A stretch of 7,784 nucleotides of DNA from an uncultured Flavobacteriales bacterium. GTDB lineage: Bacteria > Bacteroidota > Bacteroidia > Flavobacteriales_D > SKUL01. Below the pieces are notes generated by a model. It ran no database searches. It was not told the origin of the DNA and saw only the letters and a list, made by a program, of their open reading frames with translations. A program made the translations under genes and the position numbers. The stretch spans positions 1 to 7,784 of the forward strand of contig CALDPJ010000180.1 in assembly GCA_937911795.1 (NCBI GenBank), in the 5' to 3' direction. Below are positions 1 through 6,280 of the stretch, in pieces. How positions within the stretch are numbered: the stretch's first letter is position 1; the number at the start of each line of letters is the position of its first letter.

Positions 1-71
1 TTAGAAGACGGCGAACCGATTTGGATCAAATGTTCCTTTCTCCTCCCTCCAAACAATTCCCCATCGAACAT

Positions 72-95
72 TATCTTTGCCCCAAATTACCTTTG
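72..95 (+). promoter_or_regulatory. Tandem Bacteroidota-type -7 boxes upstream of tyrS
   Basis: Two perfect matches to the Bacteroidota -7 consensus TAnnTTTG lie just before tyrS: TATCTTTG at 72-79 and TACCTTTG at 88-95. The first would start transcription near 83-84 and leave a leader of about 15 bases, so it is the likely tyrS promoter. The second ends two bases before the ATG at 98, so a transcript from it would begin at or inside the start codon; it may be chance. No convincing -33 TTTG element is visible about 20 bases upstream of either box. The rest of 1-71 shows no gene I can assign. Confidence 0.5.
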
Positions 96-97
96 GA

Positions 98-1378
98 ATG
101 AAGCACAACTTTGTAAAAGAACTCGAATGGCGCGGCCTGATTCACGACATGACCCCGGGAACCGAAGAACAACTCCAAAAGGAGATGACCACCGGTTACG
201 TAGGCTTCGACCCCACCGCTGATTCTTTACATATTGGAAATCTGATTCCGATTACGCTGCTCACGCATTTTCAGCGCTGCGGCCACAAACCGCTTGTGCT
301 GGTGGGTGGAGCTACCGGAATGGTCGGTGATCCTTCCGGGAAATCCGAAGAACGAAAACTACTCACTCCGGATATCATACAACACAACCTGCAGGCACAG
401 CAAAAGCAACTCGAAAAATTCCTCAACTTCACCGATGGAGAAAACGCGGCCGAAGTAGTCAATAATTACGACTGGTTTCAGCATTTTGGTTTTCTGGAGT
501 TTATTCGCGACGTGGGCAAGCACATTACCATCAGCTATATGCTCGCGAAAGATTCGGTAAAAACCCGGCTCGAAACAGGCATGTCTTTTACCGAGTTCAG
601 CTACCAGCTTATTCAGGGGTATGACTTTTACCACTTGCATCACCTGAAGAACTGCAAACTGCAAATGGGTGGTTCCGACCAATGGGGAAACATCACAACC
701 GGAACAGAAATTATTCGACGAAAAGCGCAAGGCGAGGCGTTTGCGCTGACTGCTCCGCTGGTTAAAAAAGCCGACGGTTCGAAGTTCGGAAAAAGCGAGG
801 GTGGCAACATCTGGCTCGACCGGAACAAAACATCGCCGTACAAATTCTACCAGTTCTGGCTCAACAGCAGCGACGAAGATGTGGCCAAGTACATTCGCTT
901 ATTTTCGCTGAAAGAAAAAGCCGAAATCGAAGAACTGGAGGCCCGGCACGCAGAAGCGCCTCATGAGCGTTTGCTGCAAAAAGAACTCGCTGCCGAAATG
1001 ACAACGCGGATACACAGCGCACAGGATCTCGAAACAGCTATTGAAGCATCACAAATTCTCTTCGGGAAATCAACTTCAGAGTCCCTCAAAAAACTGAGCG
1101 AAGAAGATTTCCTGTCAGTTTTCGAAGGCGTACCACAGGCAACTGTAAGTGCTGATGTAATTGAAGAAGGCGTAGCAGTGGCAGATTTATTTTCCGAACA
1201 CAGCGGATTCCTCGCCTCCAAAGGAGAAGCCCGTCGCGCATTGAAAGAAAATGCCCTCAGTATTAATAAGGACAAAGTATCGGAAGATGTGGTTGTAGGT
1301 GTGGATCATCTGATCAACCAGAAATACATCCTGCTGCAACGCGGCAAGAAGAACTATTTTTTGGTGATTGTAAATTGA
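98..1378 (+). CDS. tyrS: Tyrosyl-tRNA synthetase (TyrRS), cytoplasmic
   Basis: Class I aminoacyl-tRNA synthetase that activates tyrosine with ATP and transfers it to tRNA-Tyr. From the ATG at 98 the protein has 426 residues, the usual bacterial TyrS length. Visible motifs are the HIGH-type signature as HIGN (45-48), the SYQLIQGYDF segment (168-177) and GGSDQWGNI (191-199) of the tyrosine and adenylate pocket, and the KMSKS-type loop as KFGKS (229-233). An S4-like RNA-binding domain fills about 359-426 and ends with the family-typical LLQRGKKNYFLV. An upstream in-frame TTG at 77 would add seven residues, but it sits inside a promoter box and the family normally begins near MKHNFVKELEWRG, so the ATG is preferred. 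The gene stands alone; its neighbour downstream is convergent. Confidence 0.97.
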   Translation: MKHNFVKELEWRGLIHDMTPGTEEQLQKEMTTGYVGFDPTADSLHIGNLIPITLLTHFQRCGHKPLVLVGGATGMVGDPSGKSEERKLLTPDIIQHNLQAQQKQLEKFLNFTDGENAAEVVNNYDWFQHFGFLEFIRDVGKHITISYMLAKDSVKTRLETGMSFTEFSYQLIQGYDFYHLHHLKNCKLQMGGSDQWGNITTGTEIIRRKAQGEAFALTAPLVKKADGSKFGKSEGGNIWLDRNKTSPYKFYQFWLNSSDEDVAKYIRLFSLKEKAEIEELEARHAEAPHERLLQKELAAEMTTRIHSAQDLETAIEASQILFGKSTSESLKKLSEEDFLSVFEGVPQATVSADVIEEGVAVADLFSEHSGFLASKGEARRALKENALSINKDKVSEDVVVGVDHLINQKYILLQRGKKNYFLVIVN

Positions 1379-1379
1379 C

Positions 1380-1430
1380 CCTGTCGCGCCTCGCGCCTGT
1401 CGCGCGCTTGCAGCGCGTGACTGCGCGTCA
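1380..1430. repeat. GCGC-rich repeat and hairpin island between convergent genes
   Basis: Starting two bases after the tyrS stop, this stretch carries five GCGC-containing units. The decamer CCTGTCGCGC occurs twice (1380-1389 and 1396-1405), 16 bases apart. Positions 1399-1408 and 1412-1421 pair as a 10-base stem (nine Watson-Crick pairs and one G-T) around the loop TGC. A further GCGCGTCA follows at 1423-1430. Neither strand has a T-run after the stem, so it is not a classic intrinsic terminator, although its place between converging genes would suit transcription stopping. It could instead be a copy of a dispersed REP-like element. Confidence 0.55.
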
Positions 1431-1435
1431 TTACT

Positions 1436-2062
1436 TCAATTAAAAACCCTTCCAAACCGAATATTTGCTAACAACGCTGGGTTTTGTAACGGAAAATTGG
1501 TGTAATTTTTCAGACTGATCGGATGCGCATACTGCAGCCCCCACGACAATCCGTATTTCTCTCCTAAACGGTGTCTGAAATCCAAGGCAATAAAAGGAGC
1601 GTGGCCTAAAATCTCATGTGTCCACTCGGCTACCGTATAATCATCCGGAAAATGATATTCTGTCTCGACTCGCAGAACCTGATGAAAACTGTAACCGAAT
1701 TGAAAGTATATTTTGGAAGAAGCCATTGCGTTTTGCAAAACGCGTAGGGTCAAACCTACATTCGTTTCAAGAGAGCTGTATTGGCGTTTTGAAGCACACA
1801 AGTAGGTACAATAATCAGTTGCCTGTATCGCAGCAAAATATCTGAAATTCGGAACGATCATCAACCCCAGCTTGTCCGAAAACTGATACTGAGCCACGAG
1901 ACCCGTACCGAAACTTGGATTTTCGGTCATTTCTGACAAACTGTTTGGGTGAAGGCCGGGGCTTACATTAACTCCACCAAAAAATTCACCCTTCTGACCG
2001 AATGTGGAAAGCGACAGCAACAGAAAAAACGGAGTTGTCAAATTACACCATTTAAAAATCAA
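1436..2062 (-). CDS. Small secreted outer-membrane beta-barrel protein (PorT-like type), start uncertain
   Basis: Probable envelope protein of about 208 residues; function unknown. If translation begins at the TTG at 2062, residues 1-22 form a good signal peptide: a lysine at 4, a hydrophobic core TTPFFLLLSLS, and likely cleavage before Gln23. The mature part has alternating short strands and turns rich in G, Y and F (GGVNVSPG, GLVAQYQFSDKLGLMIVPNFRYF, YFQFGYSF, WGLQYAHP) and ends RFGRVFN with a penultimate aromatic, as in small outer-membrane barrels of Bacteroidota. Two cysteines sit four apart at 85 and 89. No ATG exists in frame before the signal peptide; the frame is open upstream to a TTG at 2173. 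An ATG at 2082 lies in another frame and would join this one if the A6 run at 2070-2075 had one more A, so the gene may be frameshifted at its start. A weak promoter match, TATATTCG, lies at 2112-2119 on this strand. Confidence 0.65.
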   Translation of the reverse strand: MIFKWCNLTTPFFLLLSLSTFGQKGEFFGGVNVSPGLHPNSLSEMTENPSFGTGLVAQYQFSDKLGLMIVPNFRYFAAIQATDYCTYLCASKRQYSSLETNVGLTLRVLQNAMASSKIYFQFGYSFHQVLRVETEYHFPDDYTVAEWTHEILGHAPFIALDFRHRLGEKYGLSWGLQYAHPISLKNYTNFPLQNPALLANIRFGRVFN

Positions 2063-2199
2063 GGGTCTCTTTTTTGAGCCATTGACGGAAAAATCAATGG
2101 TTTGTGCTGAACGAATATAGCTATTATTTAAATAAGGAACTTGTGCCGGATCGAGTCTATTTCTATCACCCAAAATAATTTTTACAGACGTCTTCGTTG

Positions 2200-2231
2200 T
2201 TTGGCGAATATTAAAAATAGTAGTACCTTCG
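2200..2231 (+). promoter_or_regulatory. Probable promoter of the rplM-rpsI operon
   Basis: TTTG at 2200-2203 is followed after 20 bases by TACCTTCG at 2224-2231, a one-mismatch form of the Bacteroidota -7 element TAnnTTTG. The spacing fits the known -33/-7 arrangement. Transcription would begin near 2235 and leave a leader of roughly 40 bases before the GTG of rplM. The promoter lies in the divergent region between the beta-barrel gene and rplM. Confidence 0.55.
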
Positions 2232-2277
2232 CAGCCCGATTTTGGGATAGGAATATTTTTAACAAAGAATTGTTGAC

Positions 2278-2733
2278 GTGAATACGCAGAGCTACAAAAC
2301 GATTTCGGCCAATGTGAAAACGGTTCAAAAGGACTGGATTCTAGTGGATGCCGAGGACCAGGTGTTGGGACGATTGGCTACTCAGGTGGCCCGGATCATC
2401 CGCGGAAAACACAAAACCAATTTCACTCCCCACGTAGATTGTGGCGACAATGTAATTGTAATCAATGCCGAAAAGGTTAGACTAACCGGCAACAAGATGG
2501 AGGAAAAACTCTACATCCGTCACACCGGATTTCCAGGTGGACAGCGTGAACTTACCGCTGCTCAGTTGCTTCGCAGAAAACCGATTGCAATGGTTGAGAA
2601 AGCGGTAAAAGGTATGTTGCCAAAGAATAAACTCGGCAGCAAACTGTTTACCAACCTGTACGTGGTAGCGGGCGACAAACACAACCACGAAGCGCAAAAA
2701 CCGAAAACCATTAAACTGGAAGACATTAAATAA
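2278..2733 (+). CDS. rplM: 50S ribosomal protein L13
   Basis: Early-assembly protein of the large ribosomal subunit that binds 23S rRNA. The 151 residues match the usual length in this phylum. Recognisable segments are VDAEDQVLGRLAT (23-35), PHVDCGDNVIVINAEKVRLT (51-70), YIRHTGFPGG (79-88) and AVKGMLPKNKLG (109-120), followed by the HEAQKPK tail. The start is GTG at 2278: the next residues, NTQSYKTISAN, match the normal N-terminus of Bacteroidota L13, and no ATG is available in frame nearby. There is no clear Shine-Dalgarno sequence, which is common in this phylum. rpsI follows after 9 bases, the near-universal L13-S9 pairing. Confidence 0.97.
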   Translation: MNTQSYKTISANVKTVQKDWILVDAEDQVLGRLATQVARIIRGKHKTNFTPHVDCGDNVIVINAEKVRLTGNKMEEKLYIRHTGFPGGQRELTAAQLLRRKPIAMVEKAVKGMLPKNKLGSKLFTNLYVVAGDKHNHEAQKPKTIKLEDIK

Positions 2734-2742
2734 TCGCATCCT

Positions 2743-3129
2743 ATGGAGATCAATAATAAAGTCGGCAGAAGAAAGAATGCAGTTGCCCGTGTTTACCTTT
2801 CAGAAGGTACTGGTAAAATCACGATCAACAAACGCGATGCTTCCGAGTATTTCAATACCATGATTTTACGCTACCGCGTCAATCAACCATTTATCGCTAC
2901 CCAAACCGAAGGTAAATTCGATGTAAAAGTAAACGTCGATGGCGGTGGATTTACCGGTCAGGCCGATGCAATCCGACTCGGAATTGCTCGTGCACTTACC
3001 GAAAGAGATCCTGAGTTTCGCCCAATGTTGAAAACCGACAGCCTTTTGACCCGTGACCCACGTATGGTGGAGCGTAAAAAACCAGGTCAGAAAAAAGCGA
3101 GAAAGAAATTCCAATTCAGCAAACGTTAA
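2743..3129 (+). CDS. rpsI: 30S ribosomal protein S9
   Basis: Small-subunit protein whose basic C-terminal tail reaches the P-site tRNA. It has 128 residues, the expected length, beginning at the ATG at 2743 with NKVGRRKNAVARVYL. Family signatures are GRRKNAVARV (8-17), GGGFTGQADAIRLGIARAL (67-85) and SLLTRDPRMVERKKPGQKKA (100-119). The protein ends KKFQFSKR, with the conserved terminal Lys-Arg. It is in an operon with rplM, 9 bases upstream. A 102-base gap with a stem-loop separates it from rpsB, and I see no T-rich terminator there, so read-through into rpsB is possible. Confidence 0.97.
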   Translation: MEINNKVGRRKNAVARVYLSEGTGKITINKRDASEYFNTMILRYRVNQPFIATQTEGKFDVKVNVDGGGFTGQADAIRLGIARALTERDPEFRPMLKTDSLLTRDPRMVERKKPGQKKARKKFQFSKR

Positions 3130-3162
3130 TTCCCTCTGGAGTTAAGGTTGGTTTAGTATCCA

Positions 3163-3198
3163 AATTGCTGAGACTGCACGAAGCACTACTCAGCAATT
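3163..3198 (+). promoter_or_regulatory. Stem-loop in the rpsI-rpsB gap, candidate ribosomal-protein leader
   Basis: AATTGCTGAG (3163-3172) pairs perfectly with CTCAGCAATT (3189-3198), a 10-base stem. Inside the 16-base loop, TGC (3175-3177) can pair with GCA (3183-3185) around ACGAA, giving a stem with an internal loop. No T-run follows, so it does not look like an intrinsic terminator. It sits 33 bases before the rpsB ATG. In other bacteria S2 is known to control its own rpsB-tsf mRNA through a leader, so a regulatory structure is plausible here; that is inference. Confidence 0.45.
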
Positions 3199-3231
3199 GC
3201 ACAATCAGAGAATGTAAACCTAAAACACATC

Positions 3232-4053
3232 ATGTCTAGAACAACTTTTAAAGAATTACTGGATGCCGGAGTACACTTCGGTCACCTCAAGCGCAAATGG
3301 AATCCCAACATGGCTCCGTACATCTTCGGAGAGAAAAAAGGAATCCACGTTATCGACCTGAATAAAACGGTCATTAAGCTCGATGAAGCAGCCAATGCGA
3401 TGAAACAAATCGCAAAATCTGGCCGCAAAATTCTTTTCGTCGCTACCAAAAAACAAGCTAAAGATCTCGTTGCCGAGCGCGTAAAAGCTACCGGAATGCC
3501 ATACGTTACAGAACGATGGTCAGGAGGAATGCTCACCAACTTCGGAACCATCCGACGTGCTGTGAAACGCATGAGCACGATCGACAAAATGCAGACCGAC
3601 GGAACGTTTGACAACATCTCCAAAAGAGAAAAACTGCAGATTCTGCGTCAGCGTGACAAACTGGAAAAAACACTCGGAAGTATCGCCGATATGACCAGAG
3701 TTCCTGCTGCGATTTTCATCGTTGACATCAACAAAGAACACATCGCTTTGTCTGAAGCTAAAAAGCTGAACATCCCCACCTTTGCGATGGTAGACACCAA
3801 TTCTGACCCGAACAAAGTAGACTTTCCGATCCCCTCCAACGATGATGCCACCAAATCAATTGCCGTTGTTCTCGACGCAATGATTGCTGCCGTCGAAGAA
3901 GGAATAGGTGAGCGCAAATCAGATCGCGACAAAAAGGACGAAGCTGATAAAGCAGCTAAAGACAAAAAAGAAGCAGCCGCAAAAAAAGAAGCAGCTGACA
4001 GCGAAAAGCAGAAAAGCGAAGCTGTAGAATCTGAAAAAAAGGAAGTAGAGTAA
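3232..4053 (+). CDS. rpsB: 30S ribosomal protein S2 with lysine/glutamate-rich C-terminal tail
   Basis: Small-subunit protein added late in assembly, located near the S1 and mRNA platform. The start ATG at 3232 gives MSRTTFKELLDAGVHFGHLK, the standard S2 opening. Conserved segments are RKWNPNMAPYIFGEKKGIHVIDL (21-43), LFVATKKQA (68-76), TERWSGGMLTNF (93-104), ADMTRVPAAIFIVDI (152-166) and PTFAMVDTNSDP (182-193). The S2 core ends near residue 224. About 50 residues beyond it are almost only K, E, A, D and S, a highly charged, probably disordered or helical tail. Total length is 273 residues, longer than the roughly 240 of enterobacterial S2. tsf follows after 25 bases, the universal pairing. 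Confidence 0.97.
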   Translation: MSRTTFKELLDAGVHFGHLKRKWNPNMAPYIFGEKKGIHVIDLNKTVIKLDEAANAMKQIAKSGRKILFVATKKQAKDLVAERVKATGMPYVTERWSGGMLTNFGTIRRAVKRMSTIDKMQTDGTFDNISKREKLQILRQRDKLEKTLGSIADMTRVPAAIFIVDINKEHIALSEAKKLNIPTFAMVDTNSDPNKVDFPIPSNDDATKSIAVVLDAMIAAVEEGIGERKSDRDKKDEADKAAKDKKEAAAKKEAADSEKQKSEAVESEKKEVE

Positions 4054-4078
4054 ATCAACTATAAAACATTTACGAGCA

Positions 4079-4912
4079 ATGAAGATTACCGCTGCAGATG
4101 TAAACAAGCTTAGAAAGCAAACCGGAGCAGGAATGATGGATTGCAAAAACGCTTTGGTTGAGGCCGAAGGAGATTTTGATGCAGCCGTTGATATTCTTCG
4201 CAAGAAAGGCCAGAAAGTGGCTGCAAAGAGAAGCGATCGCGAAGCAATGGAAGGTTTGGTTCTTGCCAAAACCACCGCCGATGGTAAAAAAGGTGTGATG
4301 GTTGTGGTAAATTGCGAAACCGATTTCGTAGCCAAAAACGAAGACTTTGGTGCCTTTGCCAATAAAATTCTCGATGCTGCCATCGCCCAGAATCCTGCTG
4401 ATATCGAAAGCCTGAAGCAATTGTCATTCGACGGCAATGGCATGACCATCGGAGATAAAATTATCGAGCAAACCGGTGTTATCGGAGAGAAAATCGACCT
4501 TTCGGGTTACGAGCAATTAACGGCCGAAACCGTATATGCCTACAATCACCCGGGAAATAAACTGGCCTCAATGGTTGGTTTGAACAAAAGCGGAAACCTC
4601 GATGATATCGCCAAAGACGTGGCCATGCAGGTTGCGGCTATGAATCCGGTTGCGCTCAACGAAGACGAAGTTCCTCAGACTGCCATCGACCGCGAAATTG
4701 AGGTGGGTAAGGACCAGGCAATCCAGGAAGGTAAACCCGCAGAAATGGCTGAGAAAATTGCCATGGGCCGGTTGAAAAAGTTCTTCCAGGAAAACACCTT
4801 GCTGAACCAGCAGTTCATCAAAGACAATAAAAAATCCATTGCGCAGTATCTGAAAGAATACGACGGCGACCTTTCGGTCACCGGATTCAAACGGATTGCG
4901 CTCGGCGAATAG
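4079..4912 (+). CDS. tsf: Translation elongation factor Ts (EF-Ts)
   Basis: Nucleotide exchange factor that removes GDP from EF-Tu so that it can bind GTP again. It has 277 residues starting at the ATG at 4079. The N-terminal UBA-like domain (about 1-55) has the signature LRKQTGAGMMDCKNAL (11-26), and the EF-Tu contact motif is NCETDFVAKNEDF (78-90, with the key Asp-Phe at 82-83). The paired core domains follow, with VAMQVAAMNP in the second half, and the protein ends GFKRIALGE. It is complete and undamaged. It is cotranscribed with rpsB, 25 bases upstream, and an intrinsic terminator begins 14 bases after the stop. Confidence 0.97.
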   Translation: MKITAADVNKLRKQTGAGMMDCKNALVEAEGDFDAAVDILRKKGQKVAAKRSDREAMEGLVLAKTTADGKKGVMVVVNCETDFVAKNEDFGAFANKILDAAIAQNPADIESLKQLSFDGNGMTIGDKIIEQTGVIGEKIDLSGYEQLTAETVYAYNHPGNKLASMVGLNKSGNLDDIAKDVAMQVAAMNPVALNEDEVPQTAIDREIEVGKDQAIQEGKPAEMAEKIAMGRLKKFFQENTLLNQQFIKDNKKSIAQYLKEYDGDLSVTGFKRIALGE

Positions 4913-4925
4913 TTAAAGGATTAAT

Positions 4926-4958
4926 AAAAAGAGAGAATTCAGGTTCTCTCTTTTTTTT
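4926..4958 (+). terminator. Intrinsic terminator after tsf
   Basis: Positions 4926-4937 (AAAAAGAGAGAA) pair with 4944-4955 (TTCTCTCTTTTT) in a perfect 12-base stem around the loop TTCAGG. The T-run covers 4951-4958, so its first five bases also close the base of the stem. It lies 14 bases after the tsf stop and ends the rpsB-tsf transcript. pyrH should therefore have its own start signal in 4959-4997, where I could not find a convincing one. Confidence 0.9.
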
Positions 4959-4997
4959 GTTATCATTGGCGCGCACTAGCCACCGGACGATCACAAC

Positions 4998-5711
4998 ATG
5001 AAATATCAACGCGTTTTACTCAAATTGAGCGGGGAAGCCCTGATGGGGGAGAAGCAATTTGGCATCGACAATTCGCGGTTGATGCAATATGCCCAGGAAA
5101 TCAAGGATGCGGTAGAGACCGGCGTGGAAATGGCCATTGTTATTGGCGGCGGAAACATATTTCGGGGTGTGCAGGCTGTTGAAGGCGGAATGGAGCGAAC
5201 TCAGGGAGATTATATGGGAATGCTGGCCACGATGATTAACAGCATGGCACTGCAATCAGCCCTCGAATCCATCGATGTTCAAACAAGGTTGATGTCGGCC
5301 ATAAAAATGGAACAGATTGCCGAACCATTTATCCGCAGAAGAGCCATCCGTCACCTCGAAAAAGGCCGTGTAGTAATATTCGGAGCAGGTACCGGAAACC
5401 CATTCTTTACCACCGATTCGGCCGCGTCGCTGCGGGCTATTGAGGTCAACGCCGATGTGATTCTGAAAGGAACACGCGTTGATGGAATCTACAGTGCCGA
5501 TCCTGAAAAAGATCCGGAAGCTGTGAAATACGAAACTATTTCGTTTGATGAGGTGTATCGCAAAGGGCTGAATGTAATGGACCTAACGGCTTTTACACTG
5601 TGCAACGAAAACAAATTGCCCATCATTGTTTTTAACATGAATGAAAGAGGAAACCTGCAGGAAGTAATTGCCGGTGAATCTATTGGTACTCTGGTTGAAT
5701 TTAATGCTTAA
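4998..5711 (+). CDS. pyrH: Uridylate (UMP) kinase
   Basis: Phosphorylates UMP to UDP with ATP in pyrimidine nucleotide synthesis; bacterial PyrH is a hexamer of the amino-acid-kinase fold. The ATG at 4998 gives 237 residues, the usual length. Motifs are LLKLSGEALMG (7-17, phosphate binding), IGGGNIFRG (49-57), GDYMGMLATMINS (70-82, UMP site), GTGNPFFTTDSAA (131-143) and KGTRVDGIYSADP (157-169). It is complete. It sits between tsf and frr as in many bacteria. A terminator separates it from tsf, while frr begins 4 bases after its stop, so pyrH and frr are almost certainly one transcript with possible translational coupling. Confidence 0.97.
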   Translation: MKYQRVLLKLSGEALMGEKQFGIDNSRLMQYAQEIKDAVETGVEMAIVIGGGNIFRGVQAVEGGMERTQGDYMGMLATMINSMALQSALESIDVQTRLMSAIKMEQIAEPFIRRRAIRHLEKGRVVIFGAGTGNPFFTTDSAASLRAIEVNADVILKGTRVDGIYSADPEKDPEAVKYETISFDEVYRKGLNVMDLTAFTLCNENKLPIIVFNMNERGNLQEVIAGESIGTLVEFNA

Positions 5712-5715
5712 ATCC

Positions 5716-6279
5716 ATGAACGAAGAAGTAACATTCATCATCGATTCTGCCCGGGAGGGAATGCAAAAAGCAATTGATCACCTGACAACGGAACTTCAGA
5801 AGATCCGGGCGGGAAAGGCTTCTCCTTCCATGCTCGATACTGTAAATGTCAATTATTACGGTGCCACTACTCCGCTGAGTCAGGTGGCCAACATCAATAC
5901 ACCGGATGCCAAAACGATTATCATTCAGCCCTGGGAAAAGAGCATGCTCGATGAAATCTCTAACTCTGTACTGACCGCTAATATTGGCCTCGCTCCACAA
6001 AACAACGGAGATGTTTTGATCATCACGTTGCCACCCCTTACCGAAGAGCGCCGCCGCGAACTGGTGAAAAAAGCGCGGGCCGAAGCCGAACACGCAAAAG
6101 TCGGAATCCGGAATGCGCGCAAGGAAGCCAACGATGAAATCAAAAGTTTGCAGAAAGAAGGATTGTCTGAGGATGAAGCCCGCATTGCTGAAGACGCGGT
6201 TCAGGAAATGACGAAGGAATTTACTATTAAATGCGACGCTATCGTCGACCGCAAGGAAGAGGATATTATGAAGGTATGA
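5716..6279 (+). CDS. frr: Ribosome recycling factor (RRF)
   Basis: Works with EF-G to split the post-termination ribosome and free the mRNA. The ATG at 5716 gives 187 residues, matching the family length and its normal N-terminus MNEEVTFIIDSA. Upstream in-frame starts (ATG at 5704, TTG at 5668) lie inside pyrH and would add atypical residues. Family signatures are LQKIRAGKASPSML (27-40), the YYGATTPLSQVANI segment (47-60), LPPLTEERRRELVKKA (105-120) and IRNARKEAND (131-140), the last in the long three-helix bundle. It is complete. Its stop is one base from the stop of the convergent ATPase gene, and no terminator fits between them. Confidence 0.97.
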   Translation: MNEEVTFIIDSAREGMQKAIDHLTTELQKIRAGKASPSMLDTVNVNYYGATTPLSQVANINTPDAKTIIIQPWEKSMLDEISNSVLTANIGLAPQNNGDVLIITLPPLTEERRRELVKKARAEAEHAKVGIRNARKEANDEIKSLQKEGLSEDEARIAEDAVQEMTKEFTIKCDAIVDRKEEDIMKV

Positions 6280-6280
6280 T

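Noticed and set aside
1..101. Short open frames in the first 100 bases on both strands, such as a minus frame from an ATG at 71 running off the window
   Set aside because: They are too short to recognise, and they overlap the tyrS promoter boxes. I could not tell a real gene end from chance.
1380..1430. Possible CRISPR array
   Set aside because: The repeats are about 10 bases long with very short spacing and no spacer-like unique segments.
1618..1845. Plus-strand open frame inside the beta-barrel gene
   Set aside because: The minus frame has a signal peptide, strand-like pattern and aromatic C-terminus; the plus frame has no recognisable feature.
2124..2135. Perfect palindrome TTATTTAAATAA upstream of the beta-barrel gene
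   Set aside because: It is made only of A and T, so it is likely to arise by chance in an AT-rich intergenic stretch.
2063..2173. N-terminal extension of the beta-barrel gene from the TTG at 2173
   Set aside because: It would place 37 polar residues before the signal peptide and run through a possible promoter, so it is probably not translated.
2261..2274. AACAA/TTGTT mini-hairpin just before the rplM GTG
   Set aside because: Five A/T-rich pairs are too weak to claim as a regulatory structure.
3648..4449. Open frames on the minus strand opposite rpsB and tsf, rich in S, F and A
   Set aside because: They mirror the K/E/A-rich coding strand of rpsB and tsf (the complement of lysine and glutamate codons reads as F, L and S). 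They are shadows, not genes.
4956..4983. Possible pyrH promoter (TTTG at 4956-4959 and TAGCCACC about 17 bases later)
   Set aside because: The second element matches TAnnTTTG only at TA, and the first lies in the terminator T-run.
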